NCBI GenBank assembly: GCA_963833505.1 | Contig: CAWHYG010000007.1 | Location: 1,116,001 to 1,180,000 of the forward strand | From: CAWHYG01 sp963833505 | GTDB lineage: Bacteria; Eisenbacteria; RBG-16-71-46; CAIMUX01 | DNA length: 64,000 nt | Reading direction: 5' to 3' | Part shown: positions 25,166 to 36,200 of the stretch, in pieces | Layout of the letters: each line of letters starts with the position of its first letter | How positions within the stretch are numbered: the first letter of the stretch is position 1 | Made by a program: the position numbers and the translations under genes | Notes under the pieces: generated by a model | What the model was told of the DNA's origin: nothing | Seen by the model: the letters and a program-made list of their open reading frames with translations, nothing else | Databases searched by the model: none

Positions 25166-27166
25166 TCAAGGCGTCCCGCCCAGGGCCTCCAGGTTCTTTC
25201 GCGCGTAGACGAAATCCGGGCTCCGCTGAAGGACTTCTCGAAGCTGGGCGATGCCATCGTCCTTCCGGCCGGTGTGGGCAAGCGCCAGACCGTAATCGGA
25301 CCGCATCCTGGGGTCCATGGGGTCCAGCCTGACGGCGGTCTCGAACTCCGGGAGGGCTTCCGGCCACTGGTTCAGCTCCGCGTAGGCCGCGCCGAGCGTC
25401 GCGTGGGTCAAGGGGTTCGCCGGCATCAGCGCCGCCGCCTGGCGGAATGGCTCGATGGCCTCGGAAGGGCGACCCAGTTGCACCAGCGCCATTCCGATGC
25501 CCTGCCAGGCTTCGCCCGCCTTCGGCCACAGCCGGGCGGACTCACGGTAGGCGGCCAAGGCGGCTTCCGATTGGTGGGCACGGCCGAGCCGGAGGGCCCG
25601 CTTGTACACGTCATACGACCGCGCCTCCTGCAAGTTGTATCCCGGAATGAGAAGCTGCAGCCCGACGGTCGCCGGCAGGATCAGGAGAGCTGGAGACAGG
25701 CGGCGCAGCCGCACGGTCCGGATGAGGAACGTGCCGCCGAGAGCGGCCAATCCGAGGAACCCCGAGTAGAACGGAATGCGAAACCGGTCGTTGGCGAAAA
25801 AGAGGATCGTTGAGACCCATCCGACCCCGATCAGCAAGAGCCACGGCGCCATCCGCATGGATCCGGCCGCGCCGGAGTCAAACTGGCGCAGCCTGGATCC
25901 AGCGGTGCCGGAGTCGGACAAGCGAGGCCGCGGGGTCGAACGCCGGGGCGCGGCGGCGCCGGAATCAGATGAGCCCGAACGCCCGGTTCCGGGGCCGGCC
26001 GGCGATGCGTCACGGGTTCCGGGGCCGGCCGGCGATGCGCCACGCCACGGCACCAGCGCCGAGAGTCCCAGCAACGCCAGAGGAAGGAGCCAGCGAAAAT
26101 CGATGAACGCGAGCCGGAGCGGCCAGGTCGATTCCCGAAGAATCTGGAAGTCCTCGATCTGGGGAATCTCGTTGGGACTCAGGTAATACAGGGCCTTTCG
26201 AAGGAAAAGCCCCGCCGCCCGGGCCGGAGAGCCGCGCATGAAATCGAGGGCCTTCTGCGTCCAGAGCCGCGAGGACTCCTCGAGCGTCAGATCCCGCCCG
26301 GCCAGAACGGAAGCGGATCGAAGGCCCGTGAAGTCGGTCTGCAGGTCGACGCCCTGCGGCAGACTGTAGATCCCGCGGGCATTGGGGTTGTTCCCGATGT
26401 ACAGGTTCAGACCGCCGTTCGCGGTCAGGAAGCTCAGATGACCGGTGGCGCGCGTCTGGTGCGCGATCACAGGCAGAAGCGCGACCAGACCTCCCGCGAC
26501 CACCAGACCCGCACGCTTGAGCCAGCCGGGCCATCCGGACCCCTTCCGCGCGCGGAGACCCGTCTGGACGAGGGCGACCAGAGGAATCAGAAGCAGAACG
26601 CCTCGGCCGGTGACGAGCAGGCCGGAGACGATTCCAAAGGCAAATGCCGTCCACCTCCGCCGCCCCGGATGGGGCCAGAACCACAGGGCCGCGGTCGCGA
26701 GGAAAAGCAGCACCGACTCAGTGAGGAACTGGTTCTCCATCGCCAGGATCGGCCCGCAGAGCGCGTAGAGCGAAGCCGCGATCCAGGCCGCCTCCGTCCC
26801 GACATCGCGGCGGACGGCCGCCGCCAGCAGGATCAGGGTTCCGAGCCCGACGAGGGACTGAAAGACCTGCGCCGTGAGCACGACCGGCGCGAACATCCGG
26901 AAGAGCAGCGAGAGCACGAACGGATAGAACGGGGTCATGAAGATCGGACCGGGAGGCCATCCACCGCCCTGGCTCAGGGTCCGCGCGAGATTCAGGTACT
27001 GCGCCCCATCCAGAACGGGCTCCTGGATGCGGGGATCGGCGGAAAGGGCATGCACGGCCCAGACGCGAAGGAGCGCCGCCGCGAGCAGGATGGCCGCAGC
27101 GGACCCCATCGCAAGGGATCCGATCGGCGGTTTCGGGGCAGGCGGACGATCGGTACGGTTCGGCAA
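25166..27166 (-). CDS. GT-C family glycosyltransferase with TPR domain
   Basis: About 666 residues. The first 450 are a multi-helix membrane region of the GT39/ArnT-like GT-C type: a DGAQYLNLA segment with the expected acidic residue after the first helix, FMTPFYPFVLSLLF, then about ten helices. After a final helix near residue 530 come about four tetratricopeptide repeats. Members use lipid-linked sugars outside the membrane. A Gly/Ala/Pro-rich insert at 25857-26045, partly a 30-bp repeat, interrupts the membrane part. The promoter at 27250-27278 rules out the earliest start; TTG 27166 (GGGGA upstream) or ATG 27109 are the candidates. Confidence 0.82.
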   Translation of the reverse strand: MPNRTDRPPAPKPPIGSLAMGSAAAILLAAALLRVWAVHALSADPRIQEPVLDGAQYLNLARTLSQGGGWPPGPIFMTPFYPFVLSLLFRMFAPVVLTAQVFQSLVGLGTLILLAAAVRRDVGTEAAWIAASLYALCGPILAMENQFLTESVLLFLATAALWFWPHPGRRRWTAFAFGIVSGLLVTGRGVLLLIPLVALVQTGLRARKGSGWPGWLKRAGLVVAGGLVALLPVIAHQTRATGHLSFLTANGGLNLYIGNNPNARGIYSLPQGVDLQTDFTGLRSASVLAGRDLTLEESSRLWTQKALDFMRGSPARAAGLFLRKALYYLSPNEIPQIEDFQILRESTWPLRLAFIDFRWLLPLALLGLSALVPWRGASPAGPGTRDASPAGPGTGRSGSSDSGAAAPRRSTPRPRLSDSGTAGSRLRQFDSGAAGSMRMAPWLLLIGVGWVSTILFFANDRFRIPFYSGFLGLAALGGTFLIRTVRLRRLSPALLILPATVGLQLLIPGYNLQEARSYDVYKRALRLGRAHQSEAALAAYRESARLWPKAGEAWQGIGMALVQLGRPSEAIEPFRQAAALMPANPLTHATLGAAYAELNQWPEALPEFETAVRLDPMDPRMRSDYGLALAHTGRKDDGIAQLREVLQRSPDFVYARKNLEALGGTP
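25985..26039. repeat. 30-bp in-frame repeat in the glycosyltransferase
   Basis: An exact 25-nt segment (25985-26009) recurs at 26015-26039, a period of 30 bp. It encodes a 10-residue Ala-Ser-Pro-Ala-Gly-Pro-Gly-Thr repeat in a loop between membrane helices. Confidence 0.85.
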
Positions 27167-27249
27167 CGGCAGTCCCCACTGGCATCGGAGGATCCCATCC
27201 CCGAGGAACCCGCTCGGTCGGATCCGTCCCGGACGACTCGACCGCAACC

Positions 27250-27278
27250 AGTATCTGCGGGCCGGCGGCCACCGTCAA
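27250..27278 (-). promoter_or_regulatory. sigma70 promoter for glycosyltransferase
   Basis: Minus strand TTGACG (27273-27278) and GATACT (27250-27255), spacer 17 bp. Initiation near 27243 lies within the longest open frame, which helps fix the start downstream. Confidence 0.65.
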
Positions 27279-27315
27279 GGCTCCGCCGGGCGGACGGACG
27301 GTGTTCGCGTGCGAT

Positions 27316-28656
27316 CTACCGTCCGAGCAGCGTGATCTTCCCGCTCATCGCCGCGCCGGCCGTGTTCACGCGAGCAAGATAGACTCCGGCCGGAAGCGTG
27401 CGCCCCTGATCGTCGCGGCCGTCCCACAAGACCGGCGTCGGGCCGGCCGGCCGAGCGCCCACGGCCAGATTGCGCACGAGCGCTCCGAACGGGTTCAGGA
27501 TCTCGAGCCGGATCGGTCCGTCGACGGGATTCGCGAGCCGGATCGTGACTGCGCCCGCGCTGGGATTCGGAAACGCGGACAACATCAAGGGCGGACCGGA
27601 CCGGCCGCTGCTTTCGACCGACGATCGGCTGGCATAGGCGGCGATGTAGTTCACGGTGTCTCCTCCCGCCACGGTGAAGGCGCCGGCGGCGACCAGCTGC
27701 GGTCCGTACGGCAGGGCGGCGAAGACGTCCCGGTTCATCCCCGCGCCGACAGCGCTCCAGGCCGACCCGTTCCAAGCGGCGACGTCGGACACCGGCACGC
27801 CTCCCGCCTGGTTGAACCTGCCGCCCGCGATCAAGAGGTTGTCATAAACGGTCAGGGCCGAGACGTTGTTGTCCACTCCGGATCCCAGGTCGTTCCAGGC
27901 CGTCCCGTCCCAGGCCGCGATGAAGAGGAAGGCGCCCAGCTTCGCCGGCGTGTAACCACCCCCCTGGATCAGCGTCCCGTTGTACACCGTGAGAACCCGA
28001 ACACCCTCGCTCAATCCGGACCCCAGCGCGTTCCAGACGCTTCCGTTCCAGCTCGCAACCTCGCTGGCTGGCACGCCGCCGGCCTGACTGAACGTCCCTC
28101 CGGCGACCAGCGAGCCGTTGTACGGCGTCAGCGCGCTCACGGAGCCGTTGACGCCGGATCCGAGAGCGCTCCAGCTCGTGCCGTTCCAGGAAGCGATCGA
28201 GTTGGCCGGTACGCCTCCGGCGTGGCTGAAGCCGCCGGCCGCGATCAGGTTTCCGCCGTAGATCGCGAGGGCCGACACTCCGCCGTCCGTTCCGGTCCCC
28301 AGCGCGTGCCAGGAATGCCCGTCCCAGGCCGCGATGTTGTTGACGGTGTCGGCTCCGGCCACCGTGAACCATCCGGCCGCGATGAGCTGGTTGTCGTAGA
28401 CGATCAAGGCCAGCACCAGATCGTTCGTACCCTGCCCGAGCTGCGACCAGCTCGATCCGTTCCACGACGCGATGTGCGACGCGGGAACTCCGCCGGCGGT
28501 CGAAAAGGCTCCTCCGGCGATCAGATCACCGTTGAATTGTCCCAAGGCGTAGACCATGCCGTCCGTTCCCGATCCCAGCTTTGTCCAGTCCGCCCGGGCC
28601 GAGCCCGGGAATGCCGCCACCAAAGCGCAAACGATCCCCATACCGACTCTATTCAT
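27316..28656 (-). CDS. secreted beta-propeller with FlgD-like C-terminus
   Basis: 446 residues. A signal peptide (about 1-22, ending SARADW) precedes six to seven repeats of about 46 residues with the pattern VSALxxYNGxLxAGGxFxxAGGVPAxxIASWNGxxWxxLGxG, typical of kelch-like beta-propellers on bacterial surfaces. The last 85 residues are a FlgD-type Ig module (IRLEILNPFGALVRNL...VLWDGRDDQGRTLPAGVYLARV). Start ATG 28656 has GAGAGGGG upstream. Probably exported and anchored through its C-terminus; ligand unknown. The repeats are similar at DNA level, so copy number could change by recombination. Confidence 0.88.
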   Translation of the reverse strand: MNRVGMGIVCALVAAFPGSARADWTKLGSGTDGMVYALGQFNGDLIAGGAFSTAGGVPASHIASWNGSSWSQLGQGTNDLVLALIVYDNQLIAAGWFTVAGADTVNNIAAWDGHSWHALGTGTDGGVSALAIYGGNLIAAGGFSHAGGVPANSIASWNGTSWSALGSGVNGSVSALTPYNGSLVAGGTFSQAGGVPASEVASWNGSVWNALGSGLSEGVRVLTVYNGTLIQGGGYTPAKLGAFLFIAAWDGTAWNDLGSGVDNNVSALTVYDNLLIAGGRFNQAGGVPVSDVAAWNGSAWSAVGAGMNRDVFAALPYGPQLVAAGAFTVAGGDTVNYIAAYASRSSVESSGRSGPPLMLSAFPNPSAGAVTIRLANPVDGPIRLEILNPFGALVRNLAVGARPAGPTPVLWDGRDDQGRTLPAGVYLARVNTAGAAMSGKITLLGR

Positions 28657-28777
28657 GGCAAACCCCTCTCTCCTGGTTGAACCCACGGTCCGCCGGCACG
28701 TCGTTCTTGAATGCGCTCGCGCAGCCTGGCCCCGTCCCGGCGCCGGCCGCGCACCGGACCGGTTGGGGCCGGAGGGA

Positions 28778-29302
28778 TCAGAGCGCGACGCGGGCCTTTG
28801 ACTCCCTCTGGATCTCGCGCAGCTTCTTCATCACGAGCGCACGGCGCATGGGGCTAAGATAATCGACGAACAACCGGCCGTCGAGATGGTCGATTTCGTG
28901 CTGGAGGACCCGGGCCCAGACGCGATGGAATTCCTCCTCGCGGACGGCGCCGCTCTCATCGCGGAACCGCAGCCGGATCGCCTCCGGGCGCGTCAACTCG
29001 GCGGTGAGGCCCGGTACCGACAGGCACCCCTCGTCGAAGTTCCACTCTCCCCAGGACTCGAGGATCTCGGGATTGATGAAGGCCCGGGGCCCGTCCCCAC
29101 CATCGTGCGTGGTCGCATCCGCCACCAGCATCCGGATGGGACGCCCCACCTGCGGCGCCGCCAGGCCGATTCCCGGGGCATCGAACATCGTCTCGATCAT
29201 GTCCGCTGCGAGAGCCCGGATCTCATCCGTGACTTCGGGCACCGGAGCGCATTTCTGCCGCAGAACGGGATCCCCGTAGAGACGAATGGGAAGCAGGGCC
29301 AT
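28778..29302 (-). CDS. def: peptide deformylase
   Basis: Removes the formyl group from nascent protein N-termini. 174 residues with the three family motifs: GIGLAAPQ, EGCLSVPG (metal-binding Cys) and HEIDHLDG (two metal His and catalytic Glu). Starts MALLPIRLYGDPVL, the usual N-terminus. In a minus-strand run with ETF-QO, trxB, pepA and dxs, with gaps of 100-150 bp. Confidence 0.97.
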   Translation of the reverse strand: MALLPIRLYGDPVLRQKCAPVPEVTDEIRALAADMIETMFDAPGIGLAAPQVGRPIRMLVADATTHDGGDGPRAFINPEILESWGEWNFDEGCLSVPGLTAELTRPEAIRLRFRDESGAVREEEFHRVWARVLQHEIDHLDGRLFVDYLSPMRRALVMKKLREIQRESKARVAL

Positions 29303-29429
29303 CGGTATTCCACCTCCTGATCATTGCTTCGATGCGGACGGGCCGTTTCTGGTGGTCCCGCTGCCGTCTGAATTTCGCCGTCGCCCGGCCGGCGCCGGGG
29401 CCGCAAGTCTTGGCGTCGCTCGATCGACC

Positions 29430-31106
<1,677 letters not shown>

Positions 31107-31219
31107 GGATCACTCCAGTCCCGTCCTGACCGGCGGCCCCGAACTTCCCCCGCGGTTCGCTCCCTGCGGCCATGGGCCGCAGCCGGCAAGCCATCCCTGC
31201 GGGCAACCGGCGCGCCGCA

Positions 31220-32155
31220 TCAGTGCCCGTGGGCCTCGAGGAAACGCTCCGCGTCGATGGCGGCGCGGCAGCCCGAGCCGGCCGCGGTCACGGCCTGGCG
31301 ATAACTGGGATCGGCGACGTCTCCGCAGGCGAAGACTCCCTCGACGTTTGTCTTCGTCGTGGGGTGCTCGATCTCCAGATAGCCGACGGCGTCCATCGCC
31401 AGCTTGCCTTGGAAGATCTGGGTGTTGGGCTCGTGGCCGATTCCGATGAAGAGGCCGTCCAGAGGCAGCTCGCGAACGCTGCCGTTCCGAGTGTCCTCGA
31501 GAACGATGCCGCGCACCTTGCGCTGCTCCATTCCGAGGACCTCTCTGACCTTGGAATTCGTGATCCACTCGATCTTCTCGTTCCGGCGCGCCTTCTCCAG
31601 CATGATCTTGGAGGCGCGGAACTCCTCCCGCCGGTGGATGATGCTGACCTTGGAGGCGAACTTCGTCAGGAAGGTCGCCTCTTCCATGGCGGTGTCGCCG
31701 CCGCCGACCACGGCGATTTCCTTGTCCTTGAAGAAGAACCCGTCACAGGTGGCGCAGGCGGAGACGCCATAGCCCATGAGGGCCGATTCCGAAGGAAGGT
31801 CCAGCAGCTTCGCGGTCGCCCCGGTGGCGATGATGAGCGAGCGCGCCAGGACGTCCTCGCCGTCCTCGACCGAGACGAGGAATGGCCGGCGCGAGAAGTC
31901 GACCTCCGTGGCCGTGCCCGATTCGTACTTCGCGCCGAAGCGCTCGGCCTGGGCGCGCAGCTTGTCCATCAGCTCGGGACCGAGGACTCCCTCCGGGAAA
32001 CCCGGGTAGTTCTCCACGTCGGTCGTGATGGTGAGCTGGCCGCCCGGCTGGCGCCCGTCGATGACCAGCGGCGACAGATTCGCCCGCGCCGTGTAGAGGG
32101 CCGCCGTGTCGCCCGCCGGCCCCGAACCCAGGATCACGATTCCGAATTCCCTCAT
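31220..32155 (-). CDS. trxB: thioredoxin reductase
   Basis: Flavoenzyme of 311 residues that reduces thioredoxin with NADPH. It has the FAD GSGPAG motif near residue 10, redox pair Cys134/Cys137 in ACATCDG, the NAD(P) GGGDTAMEEA motif and the final GVFACGDV segment. Start ATG 32155 follows GGAGG at 8 nt; an upstream GTG (32170) is in frame but overlaps this SD. Next to pepA and dxs. Confidence 0.96.
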   Translation of the reverse strand: MREFGIVILGSGPAGDTAALYTARANLSPLVIDGRQPGGQLTITTDVENYPGFPEGVLGPELMDKLRAQAERFGAKYESGTATEVDFSRRPFLVSVEDGEDVLARSLIIATGATAKLLDLPSESALMGYGVSACATCDGFFFKDKEIAVVGGGDTAMEEATFLTKFASKVSIIHRREEFRASKIMLEKARRNEKIEWITNSKVREVLGMEQRKVRGIVLEDTRNGSVRELPLDGLFIGIGHEPNTQIFQGKLAMDAVGYLEIEHPTTKTNVEGVFACGDVADPSYRQAVTAAGSGCRAAIDAERFLEAHGH

Positions 32156-32311
32156 CGTCCCCACCTCCACTCATCCGCCCATCAGGCGTCCATGGTTCCT
32201 TTGCGCCAGCGAGGCGGCCCGCCTCGCCCCGTTCCGGGCTCCAGCCGCCGTCCGCAGCACAGCCTCAGATGCGCTCCGGAAACGCGCGAACGCGATCCGG
32301 AGTCGTTCCAC

Positions 32312-33838
32312 TCAACGCGCGTAGCCTTCGATCAGATCCAGAAGCAGGCGCACGCCGAATCCGGAAGGGCCCTTCGGCAGGTGCGGCCGGTCCTTGTCCC
32401 ACCACGCGGTGCCGGCGATGTCGATGTGCGCCCAGGGGGTCTCGCCCACGAACTCCCGAAGGAAGATTCCGCCGGCGATCGTGCCGGCGCCGGCCGAGGC
32501 GTCGGCGATATTCTTGAGGTCGGCCGTCTCCCCCCTCATGTGCTCGGGATACTCCTCCCAGAGCGGGAGTCGCCAGACCCGGTCGCCGCTGGTCTCGGCT
32601 GAGGCCTGGATCTTCGCCGCCAGGGAGTCGTCGTTGGACAGCACCGCCGCGCCGTAGTGTCCGAGAGCGATCAGGACGGCGCCGGTCAGGGTCGCCAGGT
32701 CGATCACCGCCGCGGGCTGGTGATTCCGGATCACGTATCCGAGGGCGTCCGCCAGGATGAGCCTTCCTTCGGCATCGGTGTTCAAGACTTCGATCGTCTT
32801 CCCGACCAGGCTCTTCACGACGTCGCCCGGCTTGGTGGCGTGGCCGCTGGGGAGATTCTCCGTGGCGGGGATCGCGGCCACCACGTGGACGGCGGGGCGC
32901 AGGGCGCCCACCGCCTTCATCGTCGCGAGCACGGCGGCCGCGCCGCACATGTCGAACTTCATCTCGTCCATCTTGAGGCCGGGCTTCAGGGAGATGCCGC
33001 CGGAGTCGAAGGTGATGCCCTTGCCGACCAGGGCGATCCGCGGCGCGTTCTTCCGGCCGCAGTCATACTCGAGGACGATGAACTTCGGCGGCTCGTCCGA
33101 CCCTCGCGCCACGCTCAGGAACGCTCCCATCCCGAGGCGCTCGCACGCCTCCCGATCGAGCACGGTCGCGGTCAAGCCCGCCTCGGCGGCCACGGCCCGG
33201 GCGCGGGAAGCCAGCTCCGTCGGGGTAAGAACGTTGGCTGGCGAATTGGCCAGATCCCGCGCGAAGTTCACGGCTTCGGCCCGCAGCCGCCCGCGGCGAA
33301 GACCCTCGGCGGCCCCGCCGGCGTCCGCGCCGATCGGGAGAAGAAACGTCAGCGATCCCAGGCTCTTGTACTTCTCCCGGTCGACGGTCTTGAACTCCGT
33401 AAACCGATAGGTGCCGAGAAGCGAGCCTTCGACGCAAAGCTCGACCTGCGCCGCCGGCAGGATGCCCGGAGGCGGCGCCAGCGGCAGGCGGAAGATCGCC
33501 CGGCCCAGACCGAGATCCCGTGCCTTCCGAAGCGCGGTAGCGCTGGCCGACCGCGCCCGCTCCCGCGTCAGATCCTTGACCGCCCCGAGGCCGAGCAACA
33601 GCACGCGGGGGAAAGCGGGCGAGGCGCCGTAGACCACGACCGTCTCCCCGGCGTCGCCTTCGAAGTCCCCGGATGCCAGGGCCGCCGCGACCGGTCCGCC
33701 GCCCGGGCCCAGCGCCGCCGCCACTTCCGGCGCCAGCCGCCGGTCGTCCTTGGTGATGGGCACGATGAGGAGATCCGCGGATTCCTCGCTGAGCGCACCG
33801 ACCTTGACCGAGATCTCTCCAATCGACGACTGTGGCAT
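32312..33838 (-). CDS. pepA: leucyl aminopeptidase (M17)
   Basis: Cytosolic two-metal aminopeptidase, 508 residues. The M17 signature NTDAEGRL is intact, as are VGKGITFDSGGISLKP (catalytic Lys and metal Asp), KFDMCGAAAVLAT and the GTAWWDKDRPHLPKGPSGFGVRLL end. The ATG at 33838 follows a GGGGGGAGA stretch; an upstream extension overlaps dxs and is rejected. Only 17 bp separate it from the dxs stop, so the two are likely cotranscribed. Confidence 0.95.
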   Translation of the reverse strand: MPQSSIGEISVKVGALSEESADLLIVPITKDDRRLAPEVAAALGPGGGPVAAALASGDFEGDAGETVVVYGASPAFPRVLLLGLGAVKDLTRERARSASATALRKARDLGLGRAIFRLPLAPPPGILPAAQVELCVEGSLLGTYRFTEFKTVDREKYKSLGSLTFLLPIGADAGGAAEGLRRGRLRAEAVNFARDLANSPANVLTPTELASRARAVAAEAGLTATVLDREACERLGMGAFLSVARGSDEPPKFIVLEYDCGRKNAPRIALVGKGITFDSGGISLKPGLKMDEMKFDMCGAAAVLATMKAVGALRPAVHVVAAIPATENLPSGHATKPGDVVKSLVGKTIEVLNTDAEGRLILADALGYVIRNHQPAAVIDLATLTGAVLIALGHYGAAVLSNDDSLAAKIQASAETSGDRVWRLPLWEEYPEHMRGETADLKNIADASAGAGTIAGGIFLREFVGETPWAHIDIAGTAWWDKDRPHLPKGPSGFGVRLLLDLIEGYAR

Positions 33839-33855
33839 TCTCCCCCCCTTCGTCC

Positions 33856-35877
33856 CTACTCCTGCGTCCGGGCTGCGGTCCCCGGAACCTTGGATCCGTT
33901 CGGCGGCGTCTCGACCGCCGGACCCGCGTTGGCGCGGGGACTGCGTGCCCTGCCGGCACGCCCCGCCTCGATGGCTTCTCCGATCCGCGCGGCGGTCAGG
34001 CCGCACAGATCCAACAACTTCTTCCGGCCTCCGTGCACGACGAACTGATCCGGAAGGCCGAAGCAGGAAACCACGGGACGCGGCGCCTCCGGATGCTCAT
34101 CGAACCAGCGGAGAACCTGGCTGCCGAATCCTCCGGAAAGGACGTTCTCTTCCAGCGTGACCACGCGCTCGGCTCGCTCCGCCACCCTCGCCAGGATCGT
34201 TTCATCAAGGGGACGGATGAAGCGGCAGTTGACCACGCCGGCGGCCCTGCCCGCCATCCGGAGCTGATCGGCCGCCTCGCACGCCGCATCGACCAGCGAT
34301 CCGACGGCCAGGAAGGTCAGAGGCGCGATCGGCCGGAGCACTTCCCACGATCCGACCGCGATCGGCCCCGGAAACTCCGGCATCTCCTCTTCCGGCACCT
34401 GGTCCCGCGGATAACGGATCGCGAACGGCCCCTCGCTCCACTCGAGAGCGCTCTCCAGGAGGCCGAGCAGCTCGGTTCCGCTCCGGGGCGCCGCCAGCAC
34501 CAGACCGGGAATGCAGCCCAGATAGCTGAGGTCGAACGTTCCATGGTGGGTCGGGCCGTCTTCGCCCACGAGGCCGGCCCGATCCAGACAGAAGACGACC
34601 GGCAGATGCTGGATGGCCACGTCGTGGATGATCTGGTCGTAGGCCCTCTGCAGGAAGGTCGAGTAGATCGCCGCGACCGGACGCATGCCCTCGACGGCGA
34701 GCCCGGCGCAGAAGGTCACGCCGTGCGCCTCGGCGATGCCCACGTCGAAGAAGCGATCGGGAAACGCCCGGGCGAAAGGAAGGAGTCCGGTGCCGTCCGC
34801 CATGGCGGCGGTGACGGCGACGACCCGCGGATCGCGGCGGGCCAGCCGGACCATGGCGTCGCCGAAGACGTCGGTGTAGGTGAGGCGCGGGCGGGCCGGC
34901 TCGACCTTGCCGCTGCCGGGGGAGGGTTTGACCCCGTGGTACTTCTGCGGATCGACCTCGGCGATCTGATAGCCCTTGCCCTTCCGGGTCTGCACGTGCA
35001 CGAGGATCGGCCCCTCGAGGTTCCGGATCTTCTCCAGCACCGAGATCAGTTCGTGGACGTTGTTGCCGTCGATCGGGCCGAGATAGCGGAATCCCAGGTC
35101 CTCGAAGAACATCCCGGGCGTGATCAGGGTCTTCAGGCTCTCCTCGAGCTTGCGGACCAGATTGCGCAGCGTGGCGCTCTTGGGCATCTTCGCAGTCAGG
35201 TTCCAGACGTCCGCCTTGATCCGGTTGAAGAGCGGATGGCTGATGATCGAGGTCAGGTAGCGGGAAATGGCGCCCACGTTCGGCGAGATCGACATCCCGT
35301 TGTCGTTCAGGATGACGATCAGGTTCCGCCCCGAGGCCCCGGCGTTGTTCATGCCTTCGTAGGCGAGCCCGCCGGTGATGCCTCCGTCGCCGACCACGGC
35401 GACCACCCGGTAGTCGTCCCCTAGAGAGTCGCGAGCCGTGGCGATGCCGAGCGCGGCGGAAATGGCGGTCGAAGCATGGCCCGCCCCGAAGACGTCGTAG
35501 GGGCTCTCCGACCGCTTCAGGAACCCGCTGATGCCGCCGTACTGCCGGATCGTCCGCAGCGCCTCCCGCCGGCCGGTCAAGACCTTGTGCACGTACCCTT
35601 GATGGCCGACGTCCCAGAGGATGCGATCCCGCGGCGTGTCGAACAGGTAGTGCAGGACGACGGTCAGCTCGACCACCCCGAGGCTGGGGGCGAGATGGCC
35701 GCCGACCCGGGTGATCGTCTCCCAGATGTAGGCGCGGAGCTCCTGGCACACGGCCGGAAGCTGGTCCACCGAAAGCGCCCGCAGATCCTCTGGACTGGCG
35801 ATCCGGCCGAGAATCGGACCTGGTTCCGGCCAACCTGGATTGATCGAGTTGGGAGACTCACTCACCTCGGGATCCAC
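33856..35877 (-). CDS. dxs: 1-deoxy-D-xylulose-5-phosphate synthase
   Basis: First enzyme of the MEP isoprenoid pathway, joining pyruvate and glyceraldehyde-3-P with TDP. 673 residues, slightly longer than usual at both ends. Seen: the AGHASTAISAALG and GDGGITGGLAYEGMNNAG (TDP-binding) segments, LNDNGMSISPNVGA, KGKGYQIAE, and the transketolase DRAGLVGEDGPTHHG motif. The last 40 residues are Pro/Ala/Arg-rich and outside the conserved fold. Heads the minus-strand run into pepA. Confidence 0.96.
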   Translation of the reverse strand: MDPEVSESPNSINPGWPEPGPILGRIASPEDLRALSVDQLPAVCQELRAYIWETITRVGGHLAPSLGVVELTVVLHYLFDTPRDRILWDVGHQGYVHKVLTGRREALRTIRQYGGISGFLKRSESPYDVFGAGHASTAISAALGIATARDSLGDDYRVVAVVGDGGITGGLAYEGMNNAGASGRNLIVILNDNGMSISPNVGAISRYLTSIISHPLFNRIKADVWNLTAKMPKSATLRNLVRKLEESLKTLITPGMFFEDLGFRYLGPIDGNNVHELISVLEKIRNLEGPILVHVQTRKGKGYQIAEVDPQKYHGVKPSPGSGKVEPARPRLTYTDVFGDAMVRLARRDPRVVAVTAAMADGTGLLPFARAFPDRFFDVGIAEAHGVTFCAGLAVEGMRPVAAIYSTFLQRAYDQIIHDVAIQHLPVVFCLDRAGLVGEDGPTHHGTFDLSYLGCIPGLVLAAPRSGTELLGLLESALEWSEGPFAIRYPRDQVPEEEMPEFPGPIAVGSWEVLRPIAPLTFLAVGSLVDAACEAADQLRMAGRAAGVVNCRFIRPLDETILARVAERAERVVTLEENVLSGGFGSQVLRWFDEHPEAPRPVVSCFGLPDQFVVHGGRKKLLDLCGLTAARIGEAIEAGRAGRARSPRANAGPAVETPPNGSKVPGTAARTQE

Positions 35878-36200
35878 CTCGCGACCCTGGACGTGATTTC
35901 ATGAGCGCTGGTGATTTCCGACTTCCGGGCCATTCCGGGCCTTGCGCCTCCCCGCCGGGGTCACATTCCGGGCGGGCCCCCGCGCCGGAAGGTCCACCGC
36001 ATTGGTTTCAAGACGGTAACACAGGCCGGCCTCCCGGGTACAGCCGCGCTCCCCGCCGCGCTCCGGGCTGCGCTCCGGGCTGTCCGAGATCCGGGCTGCC
36101 GCGCTCCGGGCTGGCCCCGCTGGAACGCTTGCGCTCGCTCCGGGCGCGGGTGTTGACTTCAACCCGGCGCCGGGAGAGACGCACGGAGGCTGGAAAGAAG
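35878..36200. other. divergent gap with GC repeats
   Basis: Lies between divergent dxs and nth. Four copies of a GCGCTCCGGGCTG-like 12-13 bp element fall in about 36045-36115. No convincing -35/-10 pair was found for either gene; a TTGACTTCAACC stretch near 36152 lacks a -10. Confidence 0.45.

Noticed and set aside
25000..25281. Extended N-terminus for the small membrane protein
   Set aside because: It overlaps the glycosyltransferase 3' end and its sequence lacks structure; GTG 24999 has a full SD.
31164..31182. Hairpin between trxB and ETF-QO genes as a terminator
   Set aside because: An 8-bp stem with 3-nt loop is present, but there is no T tract and same-strand genes continue; too weak to list.
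36152..36175. TTGACT near nth as a promoter -35
   Set aside because: No acceptable -10 box at 16-18 bp downstream.
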